Shown here piece by piece: positions 15,957 through 26,265 of a DNA stretch of 38,606 bases. Position 1 is the stretch's first letter; every line of letters starts with the position of its first letter. The DNA is taken from assembly GCA_025350645.1 (NCBI GenBank), contig JANXXM010000015.1:1-38606 (forward strand), read 5' to 3'. Source of the stretch: Ferruginibacter sp. GTDB lineage: Bacteria; Bacteroidota; Bacteroidia; Chitinophagales; Chitinophagaceae. A program made the position numbers and the translations under genes. The notes beneath the pieces were generated by a model that saw nothing but the letters and a program-made list of their open reading frames with translations, did no database searches and was not told where the DNA came from.

Positions 15957-16304
15957 ATGGAAAAAGAACAACAAAAGAATGCAATTGAATCGCTGTTTGA
16001 AAGAACAAAAGATTATGCGGAAACAAGAATTGAACTTGGAAAATTAAAGGCTATAAGAAAAGTATCGGAAGTAGTCTCTTCTATTGCATCTAAAATTATA
16101 CTGGGTGTTATTTTATCTTTTTTTATAACGCTACTAAATATTGGTATTGCATTGTGGGTAGGGGAAATACTTGGTAAAAATTATTTTGGCTTTTTTGCAT
16201 TGGCAGCATTTTATATTATCATTGGCTTTATCGTTTATGCAACCCGCAATACAATTATAAAAGCCCGGGTTGCAAATTCCATCATTAAAAAAATAGACGA
16301 TTAG
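15957..16304 (+). CDS. Phage holin-like family (DUF1469-type) membrane protein
   Basis: A 115-residue protein with a charged amphipathic N-terminus (SLFERTKDYAETRIELGKLK), two membrane helices (about residues 45-65 and 70-92) and a basic C-terminal tail. This is the layout of the 'phage holin family'/DUF1469 proteins that accompany YtxH genes in many bacteria. It is probably not a lysis protein but an envelope stress component. The start is set at MEKEQQ; an ATG 9 bases earlier and a TTG at 15930 are also in frame. The next gene begins 3 bases after its stop. Confidence 0.75.
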   Translation: MEKEQQKNAIESLFERTKDYAETRIELGKLKAIRKVSEVVSSIASKIILGVILSFFITLLNIGIALWVGEILGKNYFGFFALAAFYIIIGFIVYATRNTIIKARVANSIIKKIDD

Positions 16305-16307
16305 ATC

Positions 16308-16685
16308 ATGAAAATAAATACATCTGCAGACCTCGTTACTGCCATTGCGGAATTGGAACAGCGTAAAAAAATACAAGAACATATTTTAACCGAGCAATTT
16401 AAAAGCACCGTAGATCATTATAAGCCAAAAAATCTTATTAAAAGTGCTTTACACAATGCGCTGGAACCCGGAGATCTAAAGTCTACCCTGCTAAAAGCAG
16501 CCGGTGGTGTGAGTGCCGGCCTGCTGGCAAAAAATTTATTGTTTGGTAAAGCAACATCCCTTGTTGGCAAACTTGCCAGCAATGTTTTTAAAGTAGGTGC
16601 TACAAATACCGTATTGCATAATACAGATAAAATAAGTGCTTGGAGTATGGCAATTTATAATAACCTGTTTAAAAAGAAGAAATAA
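16308..16685 (+). CDS. Unrecognised protein of the YtxH operon
   Basis: A 125-residue protein starting 3 bases after the holin-like gene. It has a helical charged N-terminus (residues 1-45), a central Gly/Ala/Leu-rich stretch that could sit in or on the membrane (LLKAAGGVSAGLLAKNLLFG and following), and a Lys-rich end. I do not recognise a family by name. Position and spacing show it belongs with the YtxH/holin-like pair, and comparable third genes are common in such clusters (recollection). Confidence 0.75.
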   Translation: MKINTSADLVTAIAELEQRKKIQEHILTEQFKSTVDHYKPKNLIKSALHNALEPGDLKSTLLKAAGGVSAGLLAKNLLFGKATSLVGKLASNVFKVGATNTVLHNTDKISAWSMAIYNNLFKKKK

Positions 16686-16719
16686 TAAATTTATTTATCA
16701 TTTTTTACATTTTATTTTT

Positions 16720-16906
16720 ATGACAAATGATAAAACAGGTTTTAAAGAAAAAATATTTGTTTATGCATTTATGATGAACAAAAGAATAAGAAGTAAGAAG
16801 TAAATGAAGACCATGAAAAGGTAAAAATAAAAATGAAATCAATGAAACAGAGGGAGAAAAAAGATTTAAAGAGGACCTCGCAAATAATAGTGATACAGAA
16901 GAATAA
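16720..16906 (+). pseudogene. Possible decayed Lys/Glu-rich stress gene
   Basis: An ATG at 16720 opens MTNDKTGFKEKI and continues to a stop at 16801 after 27 codons. A second stretch in another frame, ending at 16906, reads KGKNKNEINETEGEKRFKED and then LANNSDTEE. Together they look like a small K/E-rich protein broken by frameshifts, of the kind that often ends such operons. A terminator follows. The evidence is compositional only; the stretch may also be untranslated leader or spacer. Confidence 0.25.
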
Positions 16907-16921
16907 AATATAGGATCAGCA

Positions 16922-16946
16922 GGGCGGCTTTACGGCCGTTTTTTTA
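16922..16946 (+). terminator. Terminator of the YtxH operon
   Basis: CGGCT pairs with GGCCG (one G-T) around a TTAC loop and is followed by seven T. Confidence 0.65.
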
Positions 16947-17020
16947 TTGTTTGATCATACTATTTATTTTGGATTTTTATGTCCCCAGCATTAAATCCAG
17001 GCAACTCTTTCTGGATAGTG

Positions 17021-18540
17021 TTATTTTACACAGTCTTTTACACCGGCAAATATACTCTTGGACACCACATCTGGTAAGGATATTTTCCTAATTTACTGCT
17101 CGTATCCGGCGGTAGGGTTCTGTCGTTAAAAACTTTTATAACCTGTTCTACAATTGCATTTAAAGCTATTAATTGTTTATCTGTAATTAATCTTTTTACA
17201 TCGGCCCCGGTAAATAAAATATTTTTAAATACCAGGTTGTAATAATCTTTTTGAAATTTTAAATTTTTTATAAAAGTTTCCTGAGATTGTACAGGCGTGA
17301 GATTAATCTCTTTAATTTTTATAATACTATTTTTACTATCCAGCAAAAAAGGACCTGCTGCAATTTTGTACATTTTATTTGCTGTAAAAAAATATACAGC
17401 ATCGGCACTAAAATCCTATTTGCTGCTGCCTATAAGCCGCATAATGTTTGTACCACTGTATATACTATCAATATCTGAGGCATTAAATTTTGCATTTTTT
17501 AAAATCAATGCTGCATCATTTTTTTTTGCCTTGTTGTATAAAGAAATAGTAGTGCTGCCTATCTGTATATTTTTTACCACTGCCTCATCAAAAAAATCAT
17601 TTTCTATTTCTAGTGTTTGTTTTTTCTTGCCGTCATTTTTGCCCTGGTACAAACTAAGCAAGCCACCATCTGTAATAAGAGAATCTGCCTTTAGTTGACG
17701 GTTTGTAATAAATGCGTTGGTTGAGAGCCCGGTAATATTGTTGTTATTGAGTTCTATCGTTTTTTTATTTTGTGCTAAATTCATTTGCGAAAATTGTTGC
17801 ACTTTTAAAAACCTGCCTGCTGCATTGTATTCTACGTTTTCAAAATTTAATATGCGGCCCTGCTTCTCATTTTTTACAGTAGCCTTTTTTACTTTTGCAA
17901 CTATATCTTTCACAAAATAACTTATAATGTTATCATAGTTTCTTGTACTATCAATTTTTAAGTTATTTAAGCTGATGTTGATGCCGTATAAAAGAACATG
18001 AGGTGTTGCTTTTCCCTTTGCTAAAGAAACATTACCCGATATTATTTTTATAGAACCTGCTTGTATGCTTTTGAATTTACCTGTTATTTTTTCATATAAA
18101 GCAAGTGTATCAGCTTTGGTAAATTGTTCTGTCTCATTTTTTCCGGTTCTTATAATTTTTATTTCCGGTTCTTCTATTTCAATAGCATGGGCTTCTATTT
18201 TATTTTTTTGTAAAAAAGAAGGAATGTTTACGCCGGTTATAGCAATTCGCTTTATGCGTACATTAAAGATAATTGCATCAATAGCTGTAGTATCATTATC
18301 ATACAGCTTTTTTTGCATACTATCAGATTGCAGTTCTACATTATAAAAAGTGGCATTGCCCGCTGCTGCGTCTATTTTGCTGCTATCGTAATGAATATAG
18401 TAAATACTATCTGTTCCATTTGCTACAGCCTTTTCAATTTTATTTTTTACAATAGATTTTTTATTTGTCTGCCACCACACTATACCTGTTCCAATGATTA
18501 TGGCTATTAGTATTAGTACAATTTTTGTTGCTTTTTTCAA
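17021..18540 (-). pseudogene. Decayed AsmA-like inner-membrane protein gene
   Basis: The first part (374 codons from ATG 18540) has an N-terminal membrane helix (IVLILIAIIIGTGIVWW), then repeated beta-strand material as in AsmA/DUF748-type proteins. It ends at an in-frame TAG (17416-17418). The same frame then runs on through 14 codons and a further 111 residues of matching character (MYKIAAGPFLLDSKNSIIKI and following, to PPDTSSKLGKYPYQ). After PYQ the frame reads WCPRVYLPV and stops at 17038, while a shifted frame gives VVSKSIFAGVKDCVK and a stop at 17021. That sequence resembles the end of full-length relatives as I recall them. An amber stop plus an internal deletion with frameshift is the simplest reading. 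It sits 44 bases downstream of the tamA-like gene, on the same strand. Confidence 0.65.
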
Positions 18541-18584
18541 TGTACTTTTTTATATAAAAAATGAGCGTTCATGCCAAAGTTGTT

Positions 18585-20960
18585 TTAAAAAGGCAATCCT
18601 ATTGCTATGTTCAATACGAGGTTTTCTTTTCTGTAAGTGCGGCTGCTTAAATCAAAATTTCTAATTACGTACTGCTGGCCTATGGGCAAATATGGTGTTC
18701 TGATAGGCACCCCAAGATCTGCCCTTATTAAAAGAATTGTTGCATCAAACCTAAATCCTATACCGCCTGCAATGGCAAGCTGTTTATAAAAATCTTTGGT
18801 AAGTTTACCCAGCGGGCCAAAGAGTGTGGTATCTTTTGTCCAAATATTACCAGCGTCTAAAAATACAGCCCCGCTCAATTGTTTGGTAAAAGGAATACGC
18901 AATTCAGTATTCAATAGTAATTTATAATCGCCCCCAATTACCTGAAAAAACCGCTGGTCTGCAACCGTAGGCCTGTACGTGCCCGGGCCCAGTGTGCGGG
19001 TACGAAATCCCCTTATCGAACTGCTGCCACCAATAGTATACAGCTTGGCATAGGGCAGTAGTTTAGAGTTGTTATAAGGCATACCCAAACCAACTTGTAT
19101 ACGATTTGCCCAATCAAAATTATTGGGTAATTTTTTGGTGTAATGAAAGTCCAGATCTATTTTGGCGTATTGTGCAAAAGGCACCCCGAAGATTGATTTT
19201 GACCGGTAGTTTTTTGCGCCAGTTAATAAACCTGCAATATTGCCAGACAAATCTGCACTGCCCATAAAATAAATTTTACTTTTATTTTTACGACCGTTAG
19301 CATTATACGTGTATGATGCAAATGACCCGATATTTGATTCGGAAAAAACACTGATGAGCAAAGACGGTTGTAGTGCCGCCTGCTTTATAAATGTATCTGT
19401 AATACCCGTTGCCTGTAAATAACTTAATGCTATAGGTGCTACTGTAAATTGTGTTTGCGGGTTAGGTTTCCAGGTAAATTCATATTGGGTACGAAATAAA
19501 TTTTTGGTATAAAAAAGATCTTTTCTAAACCATTCATATCCTACCAGTATAGAGGTATTTGGCGGGTAAAAAAAGTTTTCCTTTGGCTTAAAAAAAGGAA
19601 TAACATACTTTGGAATTTTTAATGATACTTCTGTACCCAATCTGAAATTATTATTTTTTACTGCAGCACTACCTGACGTAGTTTCAAAACCACCATATAC
19701 TTTTACTGCAAGTTGTTCCGCACCGCCAAAAGCATTTCTGTTTCTAAAACCAACACTTAGCTGCGACCCAACATAATTATTTTCTTTTGTAAATGCATTA
19801 ATTTCTGCTTGTAAAGATTTCTTTCTTGCCGGGGTAAGGTAATAAAATGCATTAAGCCTATGCACAACATCTGCTGTATCTTTCTGGGGAGTATTTTTAG
19901 CCGTATCTATCATTATTGCAAACTTACCAGCATCTTTCACAGCGGTGCTGCTACTGTCTTTTATGGCTTCAAATTTATTTTTTACAAACTTAAATGCTCC
20001 CAAGTTTATTAAACGGTTAAGGGTAGTATTTTGCTCCCTGCTGCTGTATAACCTGCCCGGGCGATATGTGATGGTGCTGCTAAACAATTGTGGCTTAAAT
20101 TTTTTAAGCGTATCTTTTATGAGCAGTCCGTCAAAATATTTTCCACCCGTACGGGCAGTATCTACTTGCGATCCATTAAGTGAGTAGTTAGGGAAAACAG
20201 TAATTTTGTTTATGCTGTAAGCATATTTAGCATCTTCTGGTGTACTGCTTTTTAAATAAATAAGCATATCTACTTTTCGCTTGCCAATGGTACTATCTGC
20301 ATATACCATTAAATAATCAGGATTAAAAAAGTAGTATCCTTTTGTTTTTACAAAAAGATCAAGCCGGTCTCTTTCTGCTGTTATGGTGCTTAGGGTATAA
20401 GGATCGCCGGGTTTTAACAAGCCTCTTTTTTTAGAATCTCTTTGTAACTGTTTTAATAGTTTTGTACTGTCTTTTACCCACTCCACTTTGCCCAGGGTAT
20501 ATCGTGGGTTCACTGTAGCATAATAATCTGCTTTCATAAAATACCGGCCTGTATTGGTTGTATCGCCACTAACTGCAGAGCGAAAATAGCCGATGTTTTC
20601 CAGCAGCGATTGCATGTTTGCTGCCGTAGAAATTGCATTTATCCTGCTACTCAAAACAGGAGGCTCGCCCAGTTTATTTCGCAAAAAAGCTTTAAGTCCT
20701 TTCTCTTTTTTGGGCTCTCCTATTTTATACCAAAACCATACTTTGTATGGCTGGCCCAATAAAAATTTATTTGGTCTTGGTTGTGCAGCAAGTTTAATAG
20801 TTTTTTTTAATGATTTGGCAGGTGTGGTAGTTTCTTTATCTCTTGTAACATGCACTGTAGCTCCTTTATACAACCGCTCGCCTTGTGGCAGATAGCGCTG
20901 TACATTGCAGGATGTTACGAGCAAGGTTAAAAAAATACCTGTATATAAAAACTTGTTCAT
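18585..20960 (-). CDS. Omp85-family (BamA/TamA-type) outer-membrane lipoprotein
   Basis: A 791-residue protein starting at ATG 20960, one base after the tamB stop (TAG-A-ATG). The longer frame upstream lies inside tamB and is rejected. It has a lipoprotein signal with lipobox VTSC (Cys18), then POTRA-like repeats (about 30-370) and a C-terminal 16-strand barrel with the family surface motif GGSSSIRGFRTRTLGPG and a final Phe (AIGLPF). It should work with TamB in moving material or proteins between inner and outer membrane. Bacteroidota Omp85 partners of TamB are often lipoproteins like this one. Translation is probably coupled to tamB. Confidence 0.88.
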   Translation of the reverse strand: MNKFLYTGIFLTLLVTSCNVQRYLPQGERLYKGATVHVTRDKETTTPAKSLKKTIKLAAQPRPNKFLLGQPYKVWFWYKIGEPKKEKGLKAFLRNKLGEPPVLSSRINAISTAANMQSLLENIGYFRSAVSGDTTNTGRYFMKADYYATVNPRYTLGKVEWVKDSTKLLKQLQRDSKKRGLLKPGDPYTLSTITAERDRLDLFVKTKGYYFFNPDYLMVYADSTIGKRKVDMLIYLKSSTPEDAKYAYSINKITVFPNYSLNGSQVDTARTGGKYFDGLLIKDTLKKFKPQLFSSTITYRPGRLYSSREQNTTLNRLINLGAFKFVKNKFEAIKDSSSTAVKDAGKFAIMIDTAKNTPQKDTADVVHRLNAFYYLTPARKKSLQAEINAFTKENNYVGSQLSVGFRNRNAFGGAEQLAVKVYGGFETTSGSAAVKNNNFRLGTEVSLKIPKYVIPFFKPKENFFYPPNTSILVGYEWFRKDLFYTKNLFRTQYEFTWKPNPQTQFTVAPIALSYLQATGITDTFIKQAALQPSLLISVFSESNIGSFASYTYNANGRKNKSKIYFMGSADLSGNIAGLLTGAKNYRSKSIFGVPFAQYAKIDLDFHYTKKLPNNFDWANRIQVGLGMPYNNSKLLPYAKLYTIGGSSSIRGFRTRTLGPGTYRPTVADQRFFQVIGGDYKLLLNTELRIPFTKQLSGAVFLDAGNIWTKDTTLFGPLGKLTKDFYKQLAIAGGIGFRFDATILLIRADLGVPIRTPYLPIGQQYVIRNFDLSSRTYRKENLVLNIAIGLPF

Positions 20961-20961
20961 T

Positions 20962-23900
20962 CTATTTTTTACTTTTCTTTTTTCTGAATAATTCATTGAA
21001 CTTTTCATAATCCATAGCTACAGAAAATGCTACACCTGTTTCTACCACATACCCATCTACCGTGGCTTCAAACTGGTTTTTTGTATACGCCCGCAACAAA
21101 TATTTTCCATCCTGTGTAAGTTTATACCCTATAGAAATATCTGGCCTAAAACCTGAGCCGGCACTGCCTGCTTTAGATGCCGCATCCTGCCCTTGTATTC
21201 CAAAACTCTGTCCAACGGTAACGGTTAATCTGTTATTGGCAAAGTTTTTACTTACTGCTACATTTAAATCTGTTCGCTGCGTATTACCACCATTTGTAAA
21301 ATCATTATAAGAATTAAGATTAAGGTCAATATCCACTCCCTTAATAATATCGCCTGCTATTTCATTTAAAGCAGATGATAAGAACTGGCTTACGCTCTGC
21401 CTTGCAATATCGTTAAACCCGCCACCGCTGCCTTTAAAAAAATCGCTGCTTTGCTCGCCCGTAAACCTGCCCAGCAGCAGTAAAGAAAATACCTGTTTGT
21501 TTATAGATGCGGGGTCGCTTCTTATTTGTTGTAATTTATTGTCAATAGTTGTACGCAGGTCACTGCTCACCAGGTTGCTGTTTTCTTCCGGCAACTGTAT
21601 ATCAAATTTTATATCTGGTTTATTTAGCGGGCCGGTAATGTTCAATACCACCCTATAAGGTATTTTTTGGTTAAAGGAGTTTGCAAGGCCCGGGCTGGCA
21701 TCTGTTATTTCGTTACTCAATAAATCTTTTGAATTGGTATTGGCAATATATGCTGCATTTATATTTACCTCAGCATTTAATGGCGCACCCGTAAAGGTTA
21801 TGGTGCTTCCTTTTATAAGGTTAAATTTGCGTTGCAAAAATTGATAATGTAAATCATAATATCCGTTATCCAGTTCGTAAGTACCCGCCAATACTATGTT
21901 TCCACCGGGATCTACTCCGGCATTGAGTTTTGCATCTCCCTGCACTTTTATCATATCGCCGGTTACAGGGTCTACTAAAACAGAGAGCGATGCATCTTTG
22001 GTGATTTCTATATTGAGATTATAATTTAAAAATTGTGCAAATGCTGATGGCTGCTTTTTTTCTTCTTCAAAGCCTTTTTTATAACTGTTTACATCAAAGG
22101 TATCTTTATCTATAAACCGCACAATTGTTTTACCATCATTCTTGGCATAGTTCGCTTCGGGCAGTACAATGGTTAAATCGCTTTTATCATTTACAGATAC
22201 ATCTCCATCTATATTTGGCGCAGCAGCAGTACCCGTTACAGATACATTAATATCTACCGCACCATACCCGTACACCTGGCTGCTCACCGCCTTCTTTGCA
22301 TTTATGAGTACAAAATTATTGGTATTTACATCTATATTCAACCCAATATCCGTCATGCTTTTTATGGTTACATCGCCATCTATTACCAGGTTGTGTTTTA
22401 AAGAATCGTTAATAGTAAACTGCGGGAAAATAATTTTAGGGTATTCAAAAACTATTTTCTGTTTATCAATTTTATAAGGTGTGCCTAATTGCGTAAGTGT
22501 AAAAGATGTAGTATCAAAATCCAACTGCCCCTTCCAGCGGGGGTCGGTAAATTTTCCATTGGCGTTTATATTGCCGCTTATATTGCCGGATGTATTTTTT
22601 AGCTGCCCTGCAGAAAATGTTTCCAACGTTTTAAAACTTAATTGTTTTACGGCAACATCTGCATTAAATTGCTGCGTTCTATTATTTAAATAATAATTTC
22701 CTTTTACACTTACATCATTACCAAAGCCAAGCAGGGCAAGGTTTGCAGCTATTTCGTTTTCATTTTCTTTTCTGGCATCTGCGGTAATATTCCCCAGCGG
22801 GTGCTGCATTACCTGCAGGTTTTTCACAGTTGCTGTGCCGGTAAAACCGGGCAATGCTTTATTAAGATCACTTACCTGTGCTTTAATATCCAGCACACCT
22901 GCAAGTAATACGGTATCTCTGTTTACAATAGAGCTAATGCTTTTTAAATCAAAATTATTTATATCAATATCTATCGGGCTGTTGGGTATAATTTCTTTAC
23001 TACGAATAGCAATTTTTGCAGTGTCGCTGTTTATCACAAAATTATTTACGATTATACCCTGCGGCGAATAACTTAAATAATTATCCGGTACTACATTCCA
23101 TTTTTCATAATTTAAAATAAGGCTATCCTGCATGCGAAAGGAATAGGTTTGATCTTTTACAAAAGCCGAACCTGATAAACCAAACCAGTTTTTATTATTA
23201 ATATCTTTTGTAAGTGCATTTAAAGATATACTGTCTTTTGCCGCTTCGCCATTCACCGTTGTTACATACAATGTATTGCTAGTTGTAGTAAGGGTATCAA
23301 ACTTTGCTTCATAATTTATTCTTCCATTTTTTGAATTGATATTTATAGTACCATTATTTATTCTGTTTGTGCTATATACAAGGCGTGGTATTGCAGCATT
23401 AAAGTTAAGCGCACTATCTCTATTGGCAGATGCATAACTTCCGGTAAAATTTATATCATCATAAGCGGTAAGCCCCGGCACAATGCCTGTTATTAAAGCA
23501 CTATTTTTAATAACTCCTTTTATACCAAATTGCTGAGCCGGTATTTGTACAAGTGTAGGTTTATAGCCCGGTATTTTATAATAATTATTAATGTACTGCT
23601 GCAGAGATGTGGCTATTTTGTCATAATCAAAAGCGCCGCCTGCATGTGCATTTGCAAATGGCGACAGCAGCACAATAGAATCAACGCCGTTTTGAGATGA
23701 AGCAATTAATGATGTGCTATCCAGCACATACATTTTACTGCCATTGCGTAATTTTAAACTATCTAAAAAGAGTGTAGCGTCCAGGTTTCTAGGGCGCAGG
23801 TTTTGCGCATTCACTAATGCACTAAAAGAAAAATTAAGGGTGTCTTTATATAAATTAAGATTACGCAACTGCGCAGTATCTACACGTATTGCTCCTTTTG

Positions 23901-26208
23901 CTGTTGGATATTCATTGTGTACATCAGCAATAATATCATAATTCAGTTTTAAATTTTCATCATTTATTTTACCAGTACTTCGTATGGTACCATTATTAAG
24001 ATTTGCAGCAATACTTGCATTATGATAATTGTACTTTTTAAAACCAAGCGTAGCTACATCTGCTTTTATAGAAGAGCGCATTGTCTTATAATCAAAGCCT
24101 GTTCCTTTGGCTGCAAACTTGCCTGCAATAGTGCCCAATAGGGTATCCTGTTTTATAAACCTGCCTAATGCAAACCCTGTTGTAGTAAGCATAAGATCGT
24201 AATTAGCAAATTTGGGATCTTTTATATTTTTAATAAAACCCTTTACGTTAAGTGGTCCGTAGCTACTGCCAATACGCAAATCTGTAATTATATTTTCTGT
24301 ATTGCCGGCAAATTTTCCCACCGCAGAAATCTGCTGTGGTAAATTTAACTGCTGCAACAGTGCAGGTGGCAAAAAGCCCGATATAAGATTTTTGCTAATA
24401 GATGCATTTGATATTGCAAGGTCGTATTGCAGGCTTTTAGGATCTGTAATATTTTTTAGATTTATCTTTCCTATAAAAGATAAATCTTTTGCTGATGCAC
24501 TTACATCTGCAAGTATATTATTTTTATTGCCGCTAAATTTACCGCTGATATTAATTATATCCGGCAGGCTGGCCAGTTGCTTTTGATTAGCGGATGGTAC
24601 AAATTTTAATAAGTCCTTTTTAAACATAGTGCTTCTGCCAAAAATAATATCAAAAGAAAATTTATTTGGATCGGTAATATTAAACACAGTACCGCTTGCA
24701 TTTATTTTTGTGCCGGATAAGCCACTAAGTTGCAGGTAAGGAATATAGAGCCTTTGCAAATTGCCCCTTAATGCGGTATTCAAATTTAAATACTGGTTGG
24801 CAAATTGCGCTTTGGGCAGGCTTTTTTGCAATGCTGGTACCAGCAAATAAAGATCATTAAAAGCAATACTGGTTCCGTTTAATACAGCAGATATTAATGT
24901 GTTTTGAGGTGATTTTGTAATGGCGGCCAAACTATCATACCGCAGCGAAAAAGATTTTTGAATAAGCGATCCCGGAGTTTTTACATATACGTCTGTTGCA
25001 GATAAAAGTGTATCTGTAAATAAAAAATTAAGATGGGTTGTGTCTAAAGCAAACCCACTTTTATCATTAAAGGTAAATTGTGAAATAAGGGCAGTGGCAG
25101 TATCTTTTGAAAAACGAAATGATGAAACGGAAGCATTTATTTTTTTTGCATCTAAGTGAGAAAAATCTAAACCGCCTGCCGCAGGTTTATTGTTATCATC
25201 ATATTTTATTTGGGTATTTTTTATATCCAGATTTTTGGCGGCATATAACCATGGCACTGCAACGGGCGTTATAGAATCTTTTACTGCATCAGTAATTTTT
25301 TTGGGCGCTACAAAAATAATCGTTGCACTATCCAGCAATAATTTATCTGCTGTTCCTTTTGCCTGTACAATACTATACAAAATGTTTTTGCCGGATAAGT
25401 TTCCAATTTTATTTGCATAATACAATCCGGAAATTTTATTTTCTACCAAAACATCAAGATTTCTTAACTCAACATTTTTAGCATTTATAAATAATTTATA
25501 CGGCGATATTATTGTGGTATCTGCAATAATTTTTTTATCTGAAATCTTTGTTGGTTCGCCATAAGTATTCATGAAAAATTGTACGCCATTTGCATAAAAA
25601 TTTTCCAGTCCGAAATTCATTCTATCCGGCGAAAATTTAGTGGTAGTAACATGGAGATTTTTAATAGCTGCAATAAAATTATTGCCTGCAAAACTATCTC
25701 TGAAATTAAGCCGCACATTATCGAATAAAAGGTTGCTTACAGATAATTTCATTTCTGCGGTATCCTTATTTACTGTTATACTTTTATTTCCGGAAAAAGC
25801 ATTTATGATAAACTGATAATTAAAAAAACTATCTGCCTGTGGGCGATTTATATTTATAGAAATATTTTTTAGCGAAACTTTTTTTATGTCTGTATTTCCT
25901 TTAATGAGTTTTATCATATCAAGATCCACAGAAAGTTCTTCTCCAAATAAAAGAGTATCCTTTTTCTGGTCTTCTATGTACACATTTTTTAGGCTTAGCC
26001 ATTTGGGTAACCTGTAATCTATTTCCCCAATTTTTATGTTAGTTTTTAATTTTTGGTGCAGGTATTTTGTAACTTGGTTTCTTACCACATTTTTACCCGT
26101 AGTTGTATTTATAAAAATTACCGCTACAACTATCAATACAAAAATGCTTAGCAAAATCCATAAAATTATTTTGCCTGTTTTTTTTACTATTTTTCCGGTT
26201 TTCGTCAT
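20962..26208 (-). CDS. tamB: Translocation/assembly module protein TamB
   Basis: A 1748-residue inner-membrane-anchored protein. One N-terminal helix (IILWILLSIFVLIVVAVIFI) is followed by about 1350 residues of repetitive beta material expected to form a long hydrophobic groove. The C-terminal DUF490/TamB domain is seen in the last 350 residues (for example 'LAGTYELDNGYYDLHYQFLQ', 'FNLIKGSTITFTG', 'LNAEVNINAAY'). TamB-type proteins bridge the envelope and carry lipid and/or help outer-membrane protein assembly. The length is in the usual Bacteroidota range, longer than the roughly 1260 residues of E. coli TamB. The tamA-like gene follows after one base. Confidence 0.9.
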   Translation of the reverse strand: MTKTGKIVKKTGKIILWILLSIFVLIVVAVIFINTTTGKNVVRNQVTKYLHQKLKTNIKIGEIDYRLPKWLSLKNVYIEDQKKDTLLFGEELSVDLDMIKLIKGNTDIKKVSLKNISININRPQADSFFNYQFIINAFSGNKSITVNKDTAEMKLSVSNLLFDNVRLNFRDSFAGNNFIAAIKNLHVTTTKFSPDRMNFGLENFYANGVQFFMNTYGEPTKISDKKIIADTTIISPYKLFINAKNVELRNLDVLVENKISGLYYANKIGNLSGKNILYSIVQAKGTADKLLLDSATIIFVAPKKITDAVKDSITPVAVPWLYAAKNLDIKNTQIKYDDNNKPAAGGLDFSHLDAKKINASVSSFRFSKDTATALISQFTFNDKSGFALDTTHLNFLFTDTLLSATDVYVKTPGSLIQKSFSLRYDSLAAITKSPQNTLISAVLNGTSIAFNDLYLLVPALQKSLPKAQFANQYLNLNTALRGNLQRLYIPYLQLSGLSGTKINASGTVFNITDPNKFSFDIIFGRSTMFKKDLLKFVPSANQKQLASLPDIINISGKFSGNKNNILADVSASAKDLSFIGKINLKNITDPKSLQYDLAISNASISKNLISGFLPPALLQQLNLPQQISAVGKFAGNTENIITDLRIGSSYGPLNVKGFIKNIKDPKFANYDLMLTTTGFALGRFIKQDTLLGTIAGKFAAKGTGFDYKTMRSSIKADVATLGFKKYNYHNASIAANLNNGTIRSTGKINDENLKLNYDIIADVHNEYPTAKGAIRVDTAQLRNLNLYKDTLNFSFSALVNAQNLRPRNLDATLFLDSLKLRNGSKMYVLDSTSLIASSQNGVDSIVLLSPFANAHAGGAFDYDKIATSLQQYINNYYKIPGYKPTLVQIPAQQFGIKGVIKNSALITGIVPGLTAYDDINFTGSYASANRDSALNFNAAIPRLVYSTNRINNGTININSKNGRINYEAKFDTLTTTSNTLYVTTVNGEAAKDSISLNALTKDINNKNWFGLSGSAFVKDQTYSFRMQDSLILNYEKWNVVPDNYLSYSPQGIIVNNFVINSDTAKIAIRSKEIIPNSPIDIDINNFDLKSISSIVNRDTVLLAGVLDIKAQVSDLNKALPGFTGTATVKNLQVMQHPLGNITADARKENENEIAANLALLGFGNDVSVKGNYYLNNRTQQFNADVAVKQLSFKTLETFSAGQLKNTSGNISGNINANGKFTDPRWKGQLDFDTTSFTLTQLGTPYKIDKQKIVFEYPKIIFPQFTINDSLKHNLVIDGDVTIKSMTDIGLNIDVNTNNFVLINAKKAVSSQVYGYGAVDINVSVTGTAAAPNIDGDVSVNDKSDLTIVLPEANYAKNDGKTIVRFIDKDTFDVNSYKKGFEEEKKQPSAFAQFLNYNLNIEITKDASLSVLVDPVTGDMIKVQGDAKLNAGVDPGGNIVLAGTYELDNGYYDLHYQFLQRKFNLIKGSTITFTGAPLNAEVNINAAYIANTNSKDLLSNEITDASPGLANSFNQKIPYRVVLNITGPLNKPDIKFDIQLPEENSNLVSSDLRTTIDNKLQQIRSDPASINKQVFSLLLLGRFTGEQSSDFFKGSGGGFNDIARQSVSQFLSSALNEIAGDIIKGVDIDLNLNSYNDFTNGGNTQRTDLNVAVSKNFANNRLTVTVGQSFGIQGQDAASKAGSAGSGFRPDISIGYKLTQDGKYLLRAYTKNQFEATVDGYVVETGVAFSVAMDYEKFNELFRKKKSKK

Positions 26209-26246
26209 TTGATATTTTCCTCGTTAGGCAGCAGCCATTATTAGGG

Positions 26247-26254
26247 TACTTTTG
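26247..26254 (+). promoter_or_regulatory. -7-like box TACTTTTG
   Basis: A full TAnnTTTG match on the plus strand in the 154-base gap between tamB and ligD, 12 bases before a small open frame at 26266. There is no good -33 element. Confidence 0.3.
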
Positions 26255-26265
26255 CCAACCCCTAT

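Noticed and set aside
17416-17418. TAG as programmed readthrough or an unusual amino acid
   Set aside because: A second lesion (frameshift/deletion) follows downstream, there is no sign of a recoding element, and TAG is used as an ordinary stop elsewhere (for example tamB).
19945-25420. Many plus-strand open frames inside the tamA-like and tamB genes
   Set aside because: They lie opposite long, well-supported genes, lack domain patterns and look like codon-usage shadows.
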